NCBI RefSeq assembly: GCF_038002765.1
Contig: NZ_JBBODE010000001.1
Coordinates: 2,170,001-2,234,000, forward strand
Length of the DNA stretch: 64,000 bases
Origin: Peribacillus sp. FSL H8-0477
GTDB lineage: Bacteria > Bacillota > Bacilli > Bacillales > DSM-1321
Direction of reading: 5' to 3'
In this document: in pieces, positions 43,284 through 53,038 of the stretch
Layout: each line of letters opens with the position of its first letter
Position numbering within the stretch: the stretch's first letter is position 1
The notes under the pieces: generated by a model
What the model was told of the DNA's origin: nothing
Databases searched by the model: none
Seen by the model: only the letters and a program-made list of their open reading frames with translations
Translations under genes and position numbers: made by a program

Positions 43284-44513
43284 TCATTGATTTTTCATTG
43301 GAAGGGTAACTTCAAAACTGGTGACTAGACCTGGTTCGCTCTTAACCTTAATCGTACCAAGATGAATATCAACAATCCATTTCGCAATCGATAGGCCAAG
43401 TCCGGCTCCTTCATTAGCATTTCGGGAAGTATCTATCTGATAAAAGCGATTAAAAATCTTCTGTATTTCCTGTTCAGGAATGCCTCTTCCATTATCCTCT
43501 ACTTTCAGAATGACGGATGAAGCCGTTTTTGAACATGAAAGAGTGATTATTCCCCCATCACTAGTAAACTTCATAGCATTATCTACTAAAATAACTAGAA
43601 GCTGATGAATCCTTTCTTGATCGCCCACAAATAAAATATCTTTTTCGGTTGTCTTATTTTTTATTTTCTTTCCTTGGTATTCAGCAATATCCTCATATTG
43701 CAGAACAATATCGTCTACTTCCTCATTCAGAAAAAATTGAGTCTTGTTCAATTCAATTTGATTGGAGTCAGATCGAGCCAACGTCAATAAACTATTGACT
43801 AGCTTATTCAGGCGTCTTACCTCGTTTGAAATAATCGAGATATCAACAGCTTTTTCTTCAACCGTTGCACTTGGGCTTTGAAAAAGCAGTTCTGTTTTCG
43901 CTTGGATAACAGCAAGCGGCGTCCGAATCTCATGTGAAGCATCTGATACAAATCTTTGTTGATTGTCCCAGGTTTTCTTGATTGGAACCAATGCGCGGCC
44001 GGCAAGAAAATACCCTGCACCTATCGCGACTAAGCTGCCGATCCCGCTGCCGACAAGCAGGATGAGCATCAACCGGTTCAGCAGCGCTTTTTCAGAATCT
44101 ACATTACGAATAAATTGAATCGTAATTTCCCCATAGCTCGTCTGTAGCTTGGTTGCCATTGAACGAAAATTGGCATCGCCTGCTTTAACTTCTTCTACCG
44201 AATTAAAAACAGTTGGATATAATTCTTTTTCTTTACCCTGCAAAGGATTATTTTCATTCATGACTGGTTCAATAATCTGCTGATCAGGTCCCCAGATAAT
44301 ACTGCTCGGTTCTGGGCCAATGAGAAATCTCCCTTGAGGATTTTTCCCCTTCATCGGCCAGTCTTCTTCCATTATTTTCATGAGAGAGCCATTTACTTCT
44401 CGATATATTTGCGTCTCGGTGTACCAATAAACAGCTCTGCTAAGGATAGCTAATAAAATAATAAAAACAATTGAATTTAATAATGTTAACTGCCATCTCG
44501 TTTTTTGGAACAT
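43284..44513 (-). CDS. sensor histidine kinase (EnvZ/OmpR class)
   Basis: 409 residues. Membrane segments at about 11-30 and 148-170 enclose an extracellular domain of some 115 residues. The H box is F-V-S-D-A-S-H-E-I-R-T-P-L near residue 195. The N box is L-V-I-L-V-D-N-A-M-K-F, G1 V-E-D-N-G-R-G-I and G2 G-A-G-L-G-L-S-I-A. Its gene begins one base after the response regulator stop. The signal is unknown. The divergent ywcB-actP-like operon is a candidate target. Confidence 0.92.
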   Translation of the reverse strand: MFQKTRWQLTLLNSIVFIILLAILSRAVYWYTETQIYREVNGSLMKIMEEDWPMKGKNPQGRFLIGPEPSSIIWGPDQQIIEPVMNENNPLQGKEKELYPTVFNSVEEVKAGDANFRSMATKLQTSYGEITIQFIRNVDSEKALLNRLMLILLVGSGIGSLVAIGAGYFLAGRALVPIKKTWDNQQRFVSDASHEIRTPLAVIQAKTELLFQSPSATVEEKAVDISIISNEVRRLNKLVNSLLTLARSDSNQIELNKTQFFLNEEVDDIVLQYEDIAEYQGKKIKNKTTEKDILFVGDQERIHQLLVILVDNAMKFTSDGGIITLSCSKTASSVILKVEDNGRGIPEQEIQKIFNRFYQIDTSRNANEGAGLGLSIAKWIVDIHLGTIKVKSEPGLVTSFEVTLPMKNQ

Positions 44514-44514
44514 A

Positions 44515-45195
44515 TTATTCCCCTTCTGAAGTCTTCAGCATATATCCGATTCCTCGAACTGTTTGAATATCTTTTTGATAATGAAAGGGCTCCAGCTTTT
44601 TTCGTAAATGATGAATAAATACCTCTACGATTGCAATCGTCGTATCTGAATCAAATCCCCATATTCGATCAAAGATTTGTTCACGGGTTAAGATTTTTCC
44701 TTTGTTCTGAATCAAGTATTCCAGCAGTTCATATTGTTTAAGTGTAAATTTAACAGGCTGCCCATCCACGATCATTCCTTTTTCTTTACTGAGCAATTCC
44801 ATCCCTCGGTATTTAGTACGAATATCCATGGAAAGAATACCACTCCGGCGCAATAAAGCACGAATCCGCGCTTTTAGCTCAGGAGCTTGAAAAGGCTTGA
44901 CCAAATAATCGTCCCCGCCCATCTCGAGACCTTTTACCCGGTCCTCCAGTGCATCCTTGGCCGTCAAAAATAAAATATTTGTATCTAGTTTCTCAGCTCT
45001 CAACTTTTGAACGATTTCAAAACCATCCATTCCAGGCAGCATCACATCAAGTACCACACAATCGTAAATATTCTGCTGAGCCATAAATAATCCGTCGTCA
45101 CCATTATCCGTTGTATCTACTTCATACTCATCTGAAAGAATTTGTTTAATCGATTCCAGCAAAAATAAGTTATCTTCTACTACCAGCACCTTCAT
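44515..45195 (-). CDS. OmpR-family response regulator
   Basis: 226 residues. Receiver: V-V-E-D-N acidic pocket, phospho-Asp in C-V-V-L-D-V-M-L-P-G near residue 51, L-T-A-K near 79 and Lys in Y-L-V-K-P-F near 101. C-terminal winged helix: L-T-L/K-Q-Y-E-L-L-E-Y-L-I-Q-N-K-G and V-E-V-F-I-H-H-L-R-K-K-L-E. ATG 45195 has AAGGAG eight bases upstream; an ATG at 45219 lies before that site. It forms an operon with the kinase and a small membrane protein. Confidence 0.93.
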   Translation of the reverse strand: MKVLVVEDNLFLLESIKQILSDEYEVDTTDNGDDGLFMAQQNIYDCVVLDVMLPGMDGFEIVQKLRAEKLDTNILFLTAKDALEDRVKGLEMGGDDYLVKPFQAPELKARIRALLRRSGILSMDIRTKYRGMELLSKEKGMIVDGQPVKFTLKQYELLEYLIQNKGKILTREQIFDRIWGFDSDTTIAIVEVFIHHLRKKLEPFHYQKDIQTVRGIGYMLKTSEGE

Positions 45196-45236
45196 ACTCG
45201 GAACTCCTTTTAGCTTCATTTTATTCTACCCATAAA

Positions 45237-45383
45237 TCAAAAGAAAGCCGTACCACATACGGGCCGGCCATCCGTGAACGTAACCAGCTCATCATCCTCT
45301 TCTTCAGAAGAAGCGGCATTAGTTGTTCCAGAACCGCTGATTTCTACCTTTAGATCACCTTTTTCTAACGCAGGTAAATCATC
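45237..45383 (-). pseudogene. possible gene remnant (48 codons, no start)
   Basis: A minus-strand frame opens directly after an in-frame TAG and reads D-D-L-P-A-L-E-K-G-D-L-K-V-E-I-S-G-S-G, then acidic S-S-E-E-E-D-D-E and V-T-F-T-D-G-R-P-V-C-G, to a TGA. It has no start codon or ribosome binding site, but composition is protein-like. It could be the end of a gene lost during rearrangement just upstream of the response regulator. Confidence 0.3.
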
Positions 45384-45409
45384 CTAATAATCTTATTCTC
45401 TCTGTAAAA

Positions 45410-45426
45410 CCTTAACTTTTCCTTAA
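45410..45426. promoter_or_regulatory. direct repeat, candidate OmpR-type binding site
   Basis: CCTTAA-N5-CCTTAA has the 11-base period used by OmpR/PhoB regulators. The second half also lies in the palindrome TTCCTTAAGGAA (45419-45430). It sits between the response regulator gene and the divergent operon. Confidence 0.4.
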
Positions 45427-45497
45427 GGAATCGATTTAGAATAAACTAAACTTTTCTGTCCAATATAAAAATTTAAATATAAATATACTTTTCTGAA

Positions 45498-45526
45498 TTT
45501 ACAATTAATTAACATATCTATATAAT
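45498..45526 (+). promoter_or_regulatory. sigma-A promoter of the DUF485-symporter operon
   Basis: TTTACA, a 17-base spacer, and TATAAT, 62 bases before the TTG start of the DUF485 gene. Confidence 0.65.
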
Positions 45527-45588
45527 GGGGAAAGGAAATATTTTGAAAAAGGAGACCGCTACACGAAGAAAAAAAGGAGGAGATTAAT

Positions 45589-45924
45589 TTGGTTAGAAAT
45601 GGGTCACTAGCTAAAAAGAAAGCGGAAGATTCGACCGATTACACACGAATAGCAAATTCACCATCCTTTCAAGAACTGCTTAAGAAAAAGTACGCTTTCA
45701 TCATTCCTATGTCGATCTTTTTTATGGTTTTTTACTTTACTCTGCCTGTTTTAACATCCTACACAACCTTTTTGAACAAGCCTGCAATTGGTTCCATCAG
45801 TTGGGCCTGGCTCTTTGCTTCTGCTCAATTCATCATGACGTGGTCGCTTTGCATGATTTATTCCAAGCGTGCTGCTAAATTCGATGTAATGGTAGAGAAG
45901 ATTATTCAGGAAAACAAAGTCTGA
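45589..45924 (+). CDS. DUF485 membrane protein (YwcB-like)
   Basis: 111 residues with two membrane segments, near 41-62 (I-P-M-S-I-F-F-M-V-F-Y-F) and 78-98 (W-A-W-L-F-A-S-A-Q-F). F-Q-E-L-L-K-K-K before the first segment is typical of DUF485. The start is TTG with GGAGGAG upstream. It lies 16 bases before an SSS-family symporter gene, as ywcB stands before ywcA in B. subtilis and yjcH before actP in E. coli; it is probably a small partner of the transporter. Confidence 0.85.
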   Translation: MVRNGSLAKKKAEDSTDYTRIANSPSFQELLKKKYAFIIPMSIFFMVFYFTLPVLTSYTTFLNKPAIGSISWAWLFASAQFIMTWSLCMIYSKRAAKFDVMVEKIIQENKV

Positions 45925-45940
45925 TTGGGGGAAGTTAGTC

Positions 45941-47479
45941 ATGAATATGTTAGCATTCACACTATTTCTAATTATTGTGGGTATCACACTGGTAATCACC
46001 TTTATTGCTTCCCGACGCACAAAAACCACAAGTGATTTTTATACAGCTGACAGCAGCCTGACCGGCTGGCAGAATGGATTGGCCATCGCAGGCGATTATA
46101 TGTCCGCAGCCTCTTTTTTAGGTATCGCTGGAATGGTAGCGCTTTCAGGTTTTGATGGTTTCTTTTATAGCATTGGCTTTCTGGTAGCCTATCTAGTTGT
46201 TCTTTATGTCGTTGCAGAGCCGCTGCGAAACTTAGGAAAATATACAATGGCGGATATGATTGCTGCTCGATTTAATGAAAAGAAAGTACGCGGAGTTGCT
46301 GCCCTAAACACCATTACCATCTCCATATTCTATATGATTGCCCAACTTGTTGGAGCAGGCGCACTTATTAAACTTTTACTTGGTATTGAATACGTGTATT
46401 CGGTTATTATCGTAGGCATTCTGATGACTGTGTATGTAGTATTCGGCGGCATGATGGCCACAAGCTGGGTGCAGATCATTAAGGCCGTTCTCTTAATGGG
46501 CGGTACCTTTGTTATCTCTCTCATCGTTCTTGCTAAATTTGACTACAGTGTCTTCGAAATGTTTAAACAAATGAAAACAGCCACACCTTTAGGTGAAAAT
46601 TTCCTAAATCCCGGTAATAAATTTAAGAACCCTATTGATACAATTTCTCTTAACCTAGCTCTTGTTCTTGGGACAGCTGGACTGCCTCATATCCTCATCC
46701 GTTTCTTTACGGTAAAGGATGCCATCACCGCAAGGAAGTCGGTTGTCTATGCTACTTGGATTATCGGTATCTTCTATGTAATGACCATCTTCCTTGGCTT
46801 TGGAGCCGCAGCATTCGTTGGATATGACACAATTGTTGAAGCAAACGTTGCTGGAAATATGGCGGCACCACTGCTTGCAGAAGCCCTTGGCGGAGACTTC
46901 CTTTTTGCCTTTATCTCAGCTGTAGCCTTTGCGACCATTTTAGCCGTTGTTGCCGGGCTCGTACTCTCTGCAGCATCCGCCTTTGCACATGATTTTTACA
47001 GTCATATCCTTAGAAAAGGACAAGCTACCGATAAGGAACAAGTGGTTGCAGCTCGTTGGGCATCCATTGGCGTTTCAATCCTATCTATTATCCTAGCTCT
47101 GTTTGCCCAAAAAATGAACGTAGCTTTCCTAGTTTCCCTTGCGTTTGCCGTTGCTGCGAGCGCCAACTTGCCTATTATCCTTTTCACCGTTTTCTGGAAA
47201 CGTTTCAATACAACCGGAGCTGTCACAGGCATGCTTGTCGGCTTACTTACCTCACTGCTGCTGGTCTTCTTAAGTCCAAATGTCTGGTCTCCTGAAGGCG
47301 CAGCTATCCTAACTGGAGAACCACTATTTCCATATGAAAACCCTGGTATTTTCTCTATTCCAATTGGTTTTCTTGCTGCTATTGCCGGCACATTATTATC
47401 AAGTAAAAAGGCGGACCAAAAGAAATTTGATGAAATTCTCGTTAAAGCCAATACAGGATATAAAGGGCCTTCCGCATAA
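45941..47479 (+). CDS. sodium:solute symporter, ActP/YwcA-like
   Basis: 512 residues with about 13 membrane segments. SSS-family marks: Y-T-A-D-S-S-L-T-G-W-Q-N-G-L-A-I-A-G-D-Y-M-S-A-A-S near residues 33-55, A-R-F-N-E-K-K-V-R near 110, and G-T-A-G-L-P-H-I-L-I-R-F-F-T near 245. The position after a DUF485 gene points to acetate or another short-chain carboxylate as substrate. GGGGGA stands about ten bases before ATG. It may be governed by the divergent two-component system. Confidence 0.87.
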   Translation: MNMLAFTLFLIIVGITLVITFIASRRTKTTSDFYTADSSLTGWQNGLAIAGDYMSAASFLGIAGMVALSGFDGFFYSIGFLVAYLVVLYVVAEPLRNLGKYTMADMIAARFNEKKVRGVAALNTITISIFYMIAQLVGAGALIKLLLGIEYVYSVIIVGILMTVYVVFGGMMATSWVQIIKAVLLMGGTFVISLIVLAKFDYSVFEMFKQMKTATPLGENFLNPGNKFKNPIDTISLNLALVLGTAGLPHILIRFFTVKDAITARKSVVYATWIIGIFYVMTIFLGFGAAAFVGYDTIVEANVAGNMAAPLLAEALGGDFLFAFISAVAFATILAVVAGLVLSAASAFAHDFYSHILRKGQATDKEQVVAARWASIGVSILSIILALFAQKMNVAFLVSLAFAVAASANLPIILFTVFWKRFNTTGAVTGMLVGLLTSLLLVFLSPNVWSPEGAAILTGEPLFPYENPGIFSIPIGFLAAIAGTLLSSKKADQKKFDEILVKANTGYKGPSA

Positions 47480-47484
47480 CCAAG

Positions 47485-47521
47485 GAAAGACCGAAGCTGC
47501 AGTGCAGCTTCGGTCTTTTTT
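47485..47521 (+). terminator. terminator of the symporter operon
   Basis: AAAGACCGAAGCTGCA and TGCAGCTTCGGTCTTT arms are contiguous complements, followed by TTTT. Confidence 0.9.
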
Positions 47522-47545
47522 TAGTAGTGGATGTAATGTACTAGC

Positions 47546-47980
47546 TTAGTTTTTGACTTGCTTTGATTTTTTAATTAATTGGTTGATTACCTCTGAAAAG
47601 AGAAGACCCATGGCGATTGCTCCCGAAAGCATAAAAGCACGAGCAGCAAGCTGAAGTGCCATGTTATAGTCATTTTCCACAAAATTTCTCATAGCGTCAT
47701 AGGATAATCCGCCAGGTACAAGCGGGATAATGCCTGCCACACTGAAAATAATAACGGGTGTTTTGTAGTATCTGGCAAAAAATTGGCTGATGATTGCAAC
47801 CAACAATGTTGCTGCAAGGGTTGCCATAATACTGCTGACATTACTGCTGTATAGCAGGTAATATAAAAACCAGCCAGCCATTCCTACAAAGCCGCACTTG
47901 ACCAAGGATTCCTTAGGAGCACTAAAAATAATTCCAAAGGCCGCCGATGCTATGAAGCTGGTAATAAGCTGTTCAATCAT
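47546..47980 (-). CDS. threonine/serine exporter, small subunit (YjjB/ThrE_2)
   Basis: 144 residues with four membrane segments. G-F-V-G-M-A-G-W-F-L-Y near residue 30 and I-I-P-L-V-P-G-G-L-S-Y-D-A-M near 88 are the ThrE_2 marks; the latter echoes the P-L-V-P-G-L-L-I motif of the larger partner. It lies 17 bases after that partner. Together they correspond to the two halves of ThrE, exporting small amino acids or, for E. coli YjjPB, succinate. Confidence 0.85.
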   Translation of the reverse strand: MIEQLITSFIASAAFGIIFSAPKESLVKCGFVGMAGWFLYYLLYSSNVSSIMATLAATLLVAIISQFFARYYKTPVIIFSVAGIIPLVPGGLSYDAMRNFVENDYNMALQLAARAFMLSGAIAMGLLFSEVINQLIKKSKQVKN

Positions 47981-47997
47981 CTGCTATTCCCGCCATT

Positions 47998-48747
47998 CTA
48001 AAAAATAATAAATGTTGCTGCAATACCTATGCCAATCGCAAAGGCAGTTAAAAAGGCTTCCGCACCTTTTGCCACACCAGCCATAAGGTGACCAGCAATT
48101 AAATCTCTAACCGCATTCGTAATTAAAAGGCCTGGTACAAGCGGCATAACTGAGCCAATAATTATCTTATCAACTTCCAATCCTATTCCTGTTCGCACAG
48201 TCAAGATTGCGACTACTCCAATAATAAAAGACGAAAGAAATTCAGCAAAGAATTTCATTTCCAGCAGCTTATGCAGATAAATTAATGCAGAGAAGCCTAA
48301 CCCTCCTGCTAAACAGGCTAACAAGAAATCGTTCCACTGTCCTTGAAACATGATTAAAAAACAACCGCTGGAAATGAAGGCTGAAAAGATCTGCAGCCAG
48401 ATCGGGTAAGTATGACCAGCACGCTCAATTTCTTTTAAAGAAGTGAGTGCTTCTTTTGCTGACAATTCCCCTGCAGAAATCTGCCGAGATATGCCGTTGA
48501 CGAGAGTAACCTTATTGAGGTCAGTAGATCGCTCAGATATCCGGACTAACTTTGTCGGATTCTCTCCCTCCATTGAGAAAATGAGTGCTGTAGGTGTTGC
48601 ATAGCAGTGTGAAGTGGATATTCCATATGCTGCTGAAATGCGACTCATCGTATCTTCAACTCGGTACGTTTCAGCACCGCCCTGGAGCATAATTTTCCCT
48701 GCGAGTAAACTAACCTCAATAATTTCATAGGTAATAGCAGGTTTCAT
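47998..48747 (-). CDS. threonine/serine exporter, large subunit (YjjP/ThrE)
   Basis: 249 residues. A cytoplasmic N-terminal domain with G-G-A-E-T-Y-R-V-E-D-T-M-S-R near residue 20 is followed by five membrane segments from about residue 120. S-V-M-P-L-V-P-G-L-L-I-T-N-A near 200 is the conserved motif. AAGGGAAAGA lies just before ATG. The operon with the small subunit runs away from the hydrolase gene. Confidence 0.87.
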   Translation of the reverse strand: MKPAITYEIIEVSLLAGKIMLQGGAETYRVEDTMSRISAAYGISTSHCYATPTALIFSMEGENPTKLVRISERSTDLNKVTLVNGISRQISAGELSAKEALTSLKEIERAGHTYPIWLQIFSAFISSGCFLIMFQGQWNDFLLACLAGGLGFSALIYLHKLLEMKFFAEFLSSFIIGVVAILTVRTGIGLEVDKIIIGSVMPLVPGLLITNAVRDLIAGHLMAGVAKGAEAFLTAFAIGIGIAATFIIF

Positions 48748-48838
48748 TTTTTCTTTCCCTTCTTAAAACACAATTCATGTGATCCAAATAATGTTACCAT
48801 CGTATCGAACATTCTTGCGATTAGCAAAGCCTTTATAT

Positions 48839-48868
48839 AAAAACGGCTATCAAATGATAACCGTTTTA
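48839..48868 (-). terminator. terminator of the alpha/beta hydrolase gene
   Basis: AAAACGGTTAT and ATAGCCGTTTT pair on the minus strand, with T run. Confidence 0.75.
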
Positions 48869-48880
48869 CTCGTTCATCTA

Positions 48881-49681
48881 TTAATCTTTTATAAACTCAT
48901 CAACCAGATGATTGAATTGGTCACTTTCCTCCCAGAATGGACAATGACAACTATTTTCGAAAATTTCTAATCTTGCATTTGGAATCTGTTCAAGCAGATG
49001 CTCTCCTGCAGCAACCGGAATTACTTTTTCTTCTCTGCCAAAACAGAGCAATGTGGGCACTGTAATGTGAGGAAGAAATCCCCGATAATCAACAACAGAC
49101 TGATCAAATAGAATGGCGCTTGCAATCGATTCCGGCATCTTAGTCGCCTCATCTAACATCCATTTTGCATCAACAGCCGGCAGCTTCTCTTTAAACATGG
49201 AAGCAAGAAACCCCTCTAAAAATGCCGATCGATTGGTTTGAATTTCAGTCATAAATGTCGTTAGACTCTCTATATTAAAAGCACCTATATCAAAACCAGG
49301 GTATTTGAAATCTGATGCTAATTCATCAACAATAACCGTTGAGTGAATATTTTCTCCTCCGAATTGTTTGAGATAATCCCAAACAACAAATGCTCCCATC
49401 GACCAGCCGACGAGTACTACATCCTTCAAGTTTAATTTTCCTATTAAAGTATGCAAATCTTTGGCATAGGAAGCTACCGTGTGGCCGGCATGAACCTCTG
49501 TGGAGCGTCCATGTCCTCTAAAATCTACTGTAAGACAACGGTAGTTTTCCGAAAAATAAGGAACTTGTTTAGCAAAAAAGCGACTGCTCATCCAAACACC
49601 GTGAAGAAATATGACCGGTCTTCCCTGCCCCTTTTCTTCATAATAGACTTCGACACCTTCCTCAATCGGTAAAAAAGCCAT
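48881..49681 (-). CDS. alpha/beta hydrolase
   Basis: 266 residues. V-I-F-L-H-G-V-W near residue 29 forms the oxyanion region. The nucleophile elbow is G-W-S-M-G-A near 95 with catalytic Ser. Asp is expected in L-L-C-F-G-R-E-E/K region near 215 and His in S-C-H-C-P-F-W near 245. No signal peptide. Similar proteins include haloperoxidase- and esterase-like hydrolases; the substrate is unknown. It is a single gene. Confidence 0.85.
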   Translation of the reverse strand: MAFLPIEEGVEVYYEEKGQGRPVIFLHGVWMSSRFFAKQVPYFSENYRCLTVDFRGHGRSTEVHAGHTVASYAKDLHTLIGKLNLKDVVLVGWSMGAFVVWDYLKQFGGENIHSTVIVDELASDFKYPGFDIGAFNIESLTTFMTEIQTNRSAFLEGFLASMFKEKLPAVDAKWMLDEATKMPESIASAILFDQSVVDYRGFLPHITVPTLLCFGREEKVIPVAAGEHLLEQIPNARLEIFENSCHCPFWEESDQFNHLVDEFIKD

Positions 49682-49939
49682 ACAAACCCCTCCACATACT
49701 TATTTTTATTCCCCAATCTTCTCTTATCTCTTCGTTACATACAGTGAGTTTTCCTTTCATATAGCGTTAATTTGCATTAATTTCACTGTAGGCTGTAGTC
49801 AAATGGAAATAATAACATTTTACCGACATAGCAATCTTCTATAAAAATGATTTCTAATCATTGTTCAAACCGTTATAATATAATTTCGTAGGTTTTACTT
49901 TTTTCAGCCTTATTTATAGAAAGAAAGGGTTGTAGCAGC

Positions 49940-51208
49940 TTGAAACATATATTTAAAAATTATCGATCTTCACTGGTCTTATTAACCGCCATACTCATTG
50001 GTGGAATTGCTGGGGTTATTTGGGGACCTAAAACAGCAATTGTACAACCGCTCGGGGACTTATTTCTTAATCTAATGTTCATGATTATTGTCCCATTGGT
50101 CTTTTTCAGTATTACATCCGCAATAGCCAGCATGAACGAAATGGCTAGACTTGGAAAAATACTAGGCAGCATCTTGCTTGTTTTTCTAGGGACCGCCCTG
50201 ATTTCAGCGGTTATCGGTTTCTTAGGAACGATAGTCATTAATCCGTTAGAGAATACTGATACCACTGCTATTCAAGAATTAATGAAGGATGGCGATCCAG
50301 AGGCAGCTGTTGAAGAGGTTACGATACTCGGTCAGCTGGTTAAGACGTTTACCGTTTCAGATTTCTCAGAGTTATTCTCGAAAAGTAATATGCTTCAACT
50401 AATTGTCTTTTCCATCATATTTGGACTTTCTGCTGCTTTAGCCGGTGAAAAGGCTAAGCCGGTCACCGCCTTCCTATCGGCTGGTACGGCTGTGATGATG
50501 AAGATGGTTAAGATCATTATGTACTATGCTCCAATCGGTCTTGGTTGTTATTTCGCAGCCATTATTGGCCAGCTTGGACCACAGATTCTTGAAGGGTACG
50601 CACGTGCTTTTGCTTTATATCTTGTTCTTTCCCTGATTTATTACTTCGGCTTCTTTACACTTTATGCATTCATTGCTGGAGGCAAAGAAGGCGTAAAGAT
50701 TTACTGGAAAAACGTCCTGCCGCCTTCCGTTACGGCAGTCGCTACCTGCTCAAGTGCAGCAAGTATTCCTGTGAACTTGGAATATGTCCGTAAGATGGGG
50801 GTACCAAAGGATATTGCCGAAACGGTTATCCCGCTGGGCGCTAACCTTCATAAAGATGGTTCCGTGTTTGGCGGCGTTTTAAAGATTGTTTTCCTATTCA
50901 CCCTATTCGGTAAGGAAATGACTAGCATGACTAGCATTTTAAGTATTCTTGGTGTTTCCTTCCTGGTTGGCGCAGTAATGGGTGCAATTCCTGGGGGAGG
51001 CATGATCGGTGAAATGTTGATCCTGACCGTTTTCGGATTCCCAATCGAAGCTCTTCCAATCATTGCTGTCATCTCCACCATTATAGATGCACCGGCCACT
51101 TTACTTAATTCTACAGGTAATACTGTTAGTGCTATGATGGTTACTCGTCTTGTTGAAGGAAAAGACTGGCTGAAAAAAACATTAAAAACCGAAAAAAAAC
51201 TTGCGTAA
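49940..51208 (+). CDS. dicarboxylate/amino acid:cation symporter (DAACS)
   Basis: 422 residues with eight membrane segments and two hairpins, the GltP/GltT/DctA fold. I-V-P-L-V-F-F-S-I near residue 53, the serine-rich A-T-C-S-S-A-A-S-I-P hairpin near 275, and N-L-H-K-D-G-S near 310 (in place of the common N-M-D-G-T) and the D-A-P-A-T-L-L-N-S-T-G-N-T segment near 380 are visible. The start is TTG at 49940 with AAAGGG upstream. It probably takes up glutamate/aspartate or C4-dicarboxylates. N-L-H-K-D-G-S suggests a divergent subgroup. Confidence 0.87.
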   Translation: MKHIFKNYRSSLVLLTAILIGGIAGVIWGPKTAIVQPLGDLFLNLMFMIIVPLVFFSITSAIASMNEMARLGKILGSILLVFLGTALISAVIGFLGTIVINPLENTDTTAIQELMKDGDPEAAVEEVTILGQLVKTFTVSDFSELFSKSNMLQLIVFSIIFGLSAALAGEKAKPVTAFLSAGTAVMMKMVKIIMYYAPIGLGCYFAAIIGQLGPQILEGYARAFALYLVLSLIYYFGFFTLYAFIAGGKEGVKIYWKNVLPPSVTAVATCSSAASIPVNLEYVRKMGVPKDIAETVIPLGANLHKDGSVFGGVLKIVFLFTLFGKEMTSMTSILSILGVSFLVGAVMGAIPGGGMIGEMLILTVFGFPIEALPIIAVISTIIDAPATLLNSTGNTVSAMMVTRLVEGKDWLKKTLKTEKKLA

Positions 51209-51212
51209 GTTC

Positions 51213-51249
51213 CAAACTCTCATTCTACTTGTAGAATGAGAGTTTTTAT
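51213..51249 (+). terminator. terminator of the DAACS symporter gene
   Basis: AACTCTCATTCTAC and GTAGAATGAGAGTT arms, then TTTATT. Confidence 0.85.
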
Positions 51250-51320
51250 TTAAAAAAAGTAGAGGAAGACTAGCGATGAATAGCGAATACACTAGGAGAG
51301 GGTTAAGAGGAGGGTTATCA

Positions 51321-51983
51321 ATGAAAAAGTGGCTGCCTGCTTGCATACTTATTATGGGTTTACTTTATATATTTCTGATTCCTAACGAACCGTTGTTTGT
51401 GAAAATCACCTTTAAGATAATCCCCATGTTATTAATGATTCTATATGCATACCAATTAAAACAAGATTTTTCTAAGTACCAAATCTTGATTTTAGTTGGA
51501 TTATTTTTTTGTATGCTTGGCGATGGTTTACTCATTTGGTTCATCGTTGGATTATCCGCCTTTTTAATCGGACATCTATTCTATATCGCGGCCTTCCTTC
51601 AACGTTTTACGTTTTCTTGGCTGCGAGCCCTAACCATTCTTCCTATAGCCGTTTACTCCCTTATAATCGGCACCCAGGTTGTGCAGGCACTCAATCAGAA
51701 CGACCAATCGAATTTGATGATTCCAGTTATCTGTTATATTCTAGTGATTTCAATTATGGGCTGGACTGCTATTATGACTGGAAATAGGTCTGCAGTCGTC
51801 GGCGGCCTGCTATTTGTGGCATCCGACTCTATTCTTTCATGGAATATGTTTGTCTCAGATGTTACCTATTCCCACCCGTTGATTATGCTCACCTACTATG
51901 GAGGTCAATTTTTCATAGCTAACAGTATAAGCACTCGTTTAGATGTTGTTAAGAACCCCATACAAAAAGGACTGACACCTTAA
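51321..51983 (+). CDS. YhhN-family membrane protein (lysoplasmalogenase-like)
   Basis: 220 residues with eight predicted membrane segments. F-K-I-I-P-M-L near residue 32, C-M-L-G-D-G-L-L near 66, I-G-H-L-F-Y-I-A-A-F near 85 and V-A-S-D-S-I-L-S near 175 are the YhhN/TMEM86 conserved blocks with acidic residues inside membrane helices. Animal members hydrolyse lysoplasmalogen; the bacterial role is not clear. ATG 51321 has GGAGG seven bases upstream; an ATG at 51276 lacks one. Confidence 0.82.
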   Translation: MKKWLPACILIMGLLYIFLIPNEPLFVKITFKIIPMLLMILYAYQLKQDFSKYQILILVGLFFCMLGDGLLIWFIVGLSAFLIGHLFYIAAFLQRFTFSWLRALTILPIAVYSLIIGTQVVQALNQNDQSNLMIPVICYILVISIMGWTAIMTGNRSAVVGGLLFVASDSILSWNMFVSDVTYSHPLIMLTYYGGQFFIANSISTRLDVVKNPIQKGLTP

Positions 51984-52000
51984 CGAGTCAGTCCTTTTTG
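51965..52000. terminator. bidirectional terminator between the yhhN-type gene and galR
   Basis: AAAAAGGACTGAC and GTCAGTCCTTTTT arms with a loop holding the stop codon of the plus-strand gene. Confidence 0.85.
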
Positions 52001-52045
52001 TATTCTGAATATTTTTTCTTTACTAAACTTTACTAACTTCAACCG

Positions 52046-53038
<993 letters not shown>

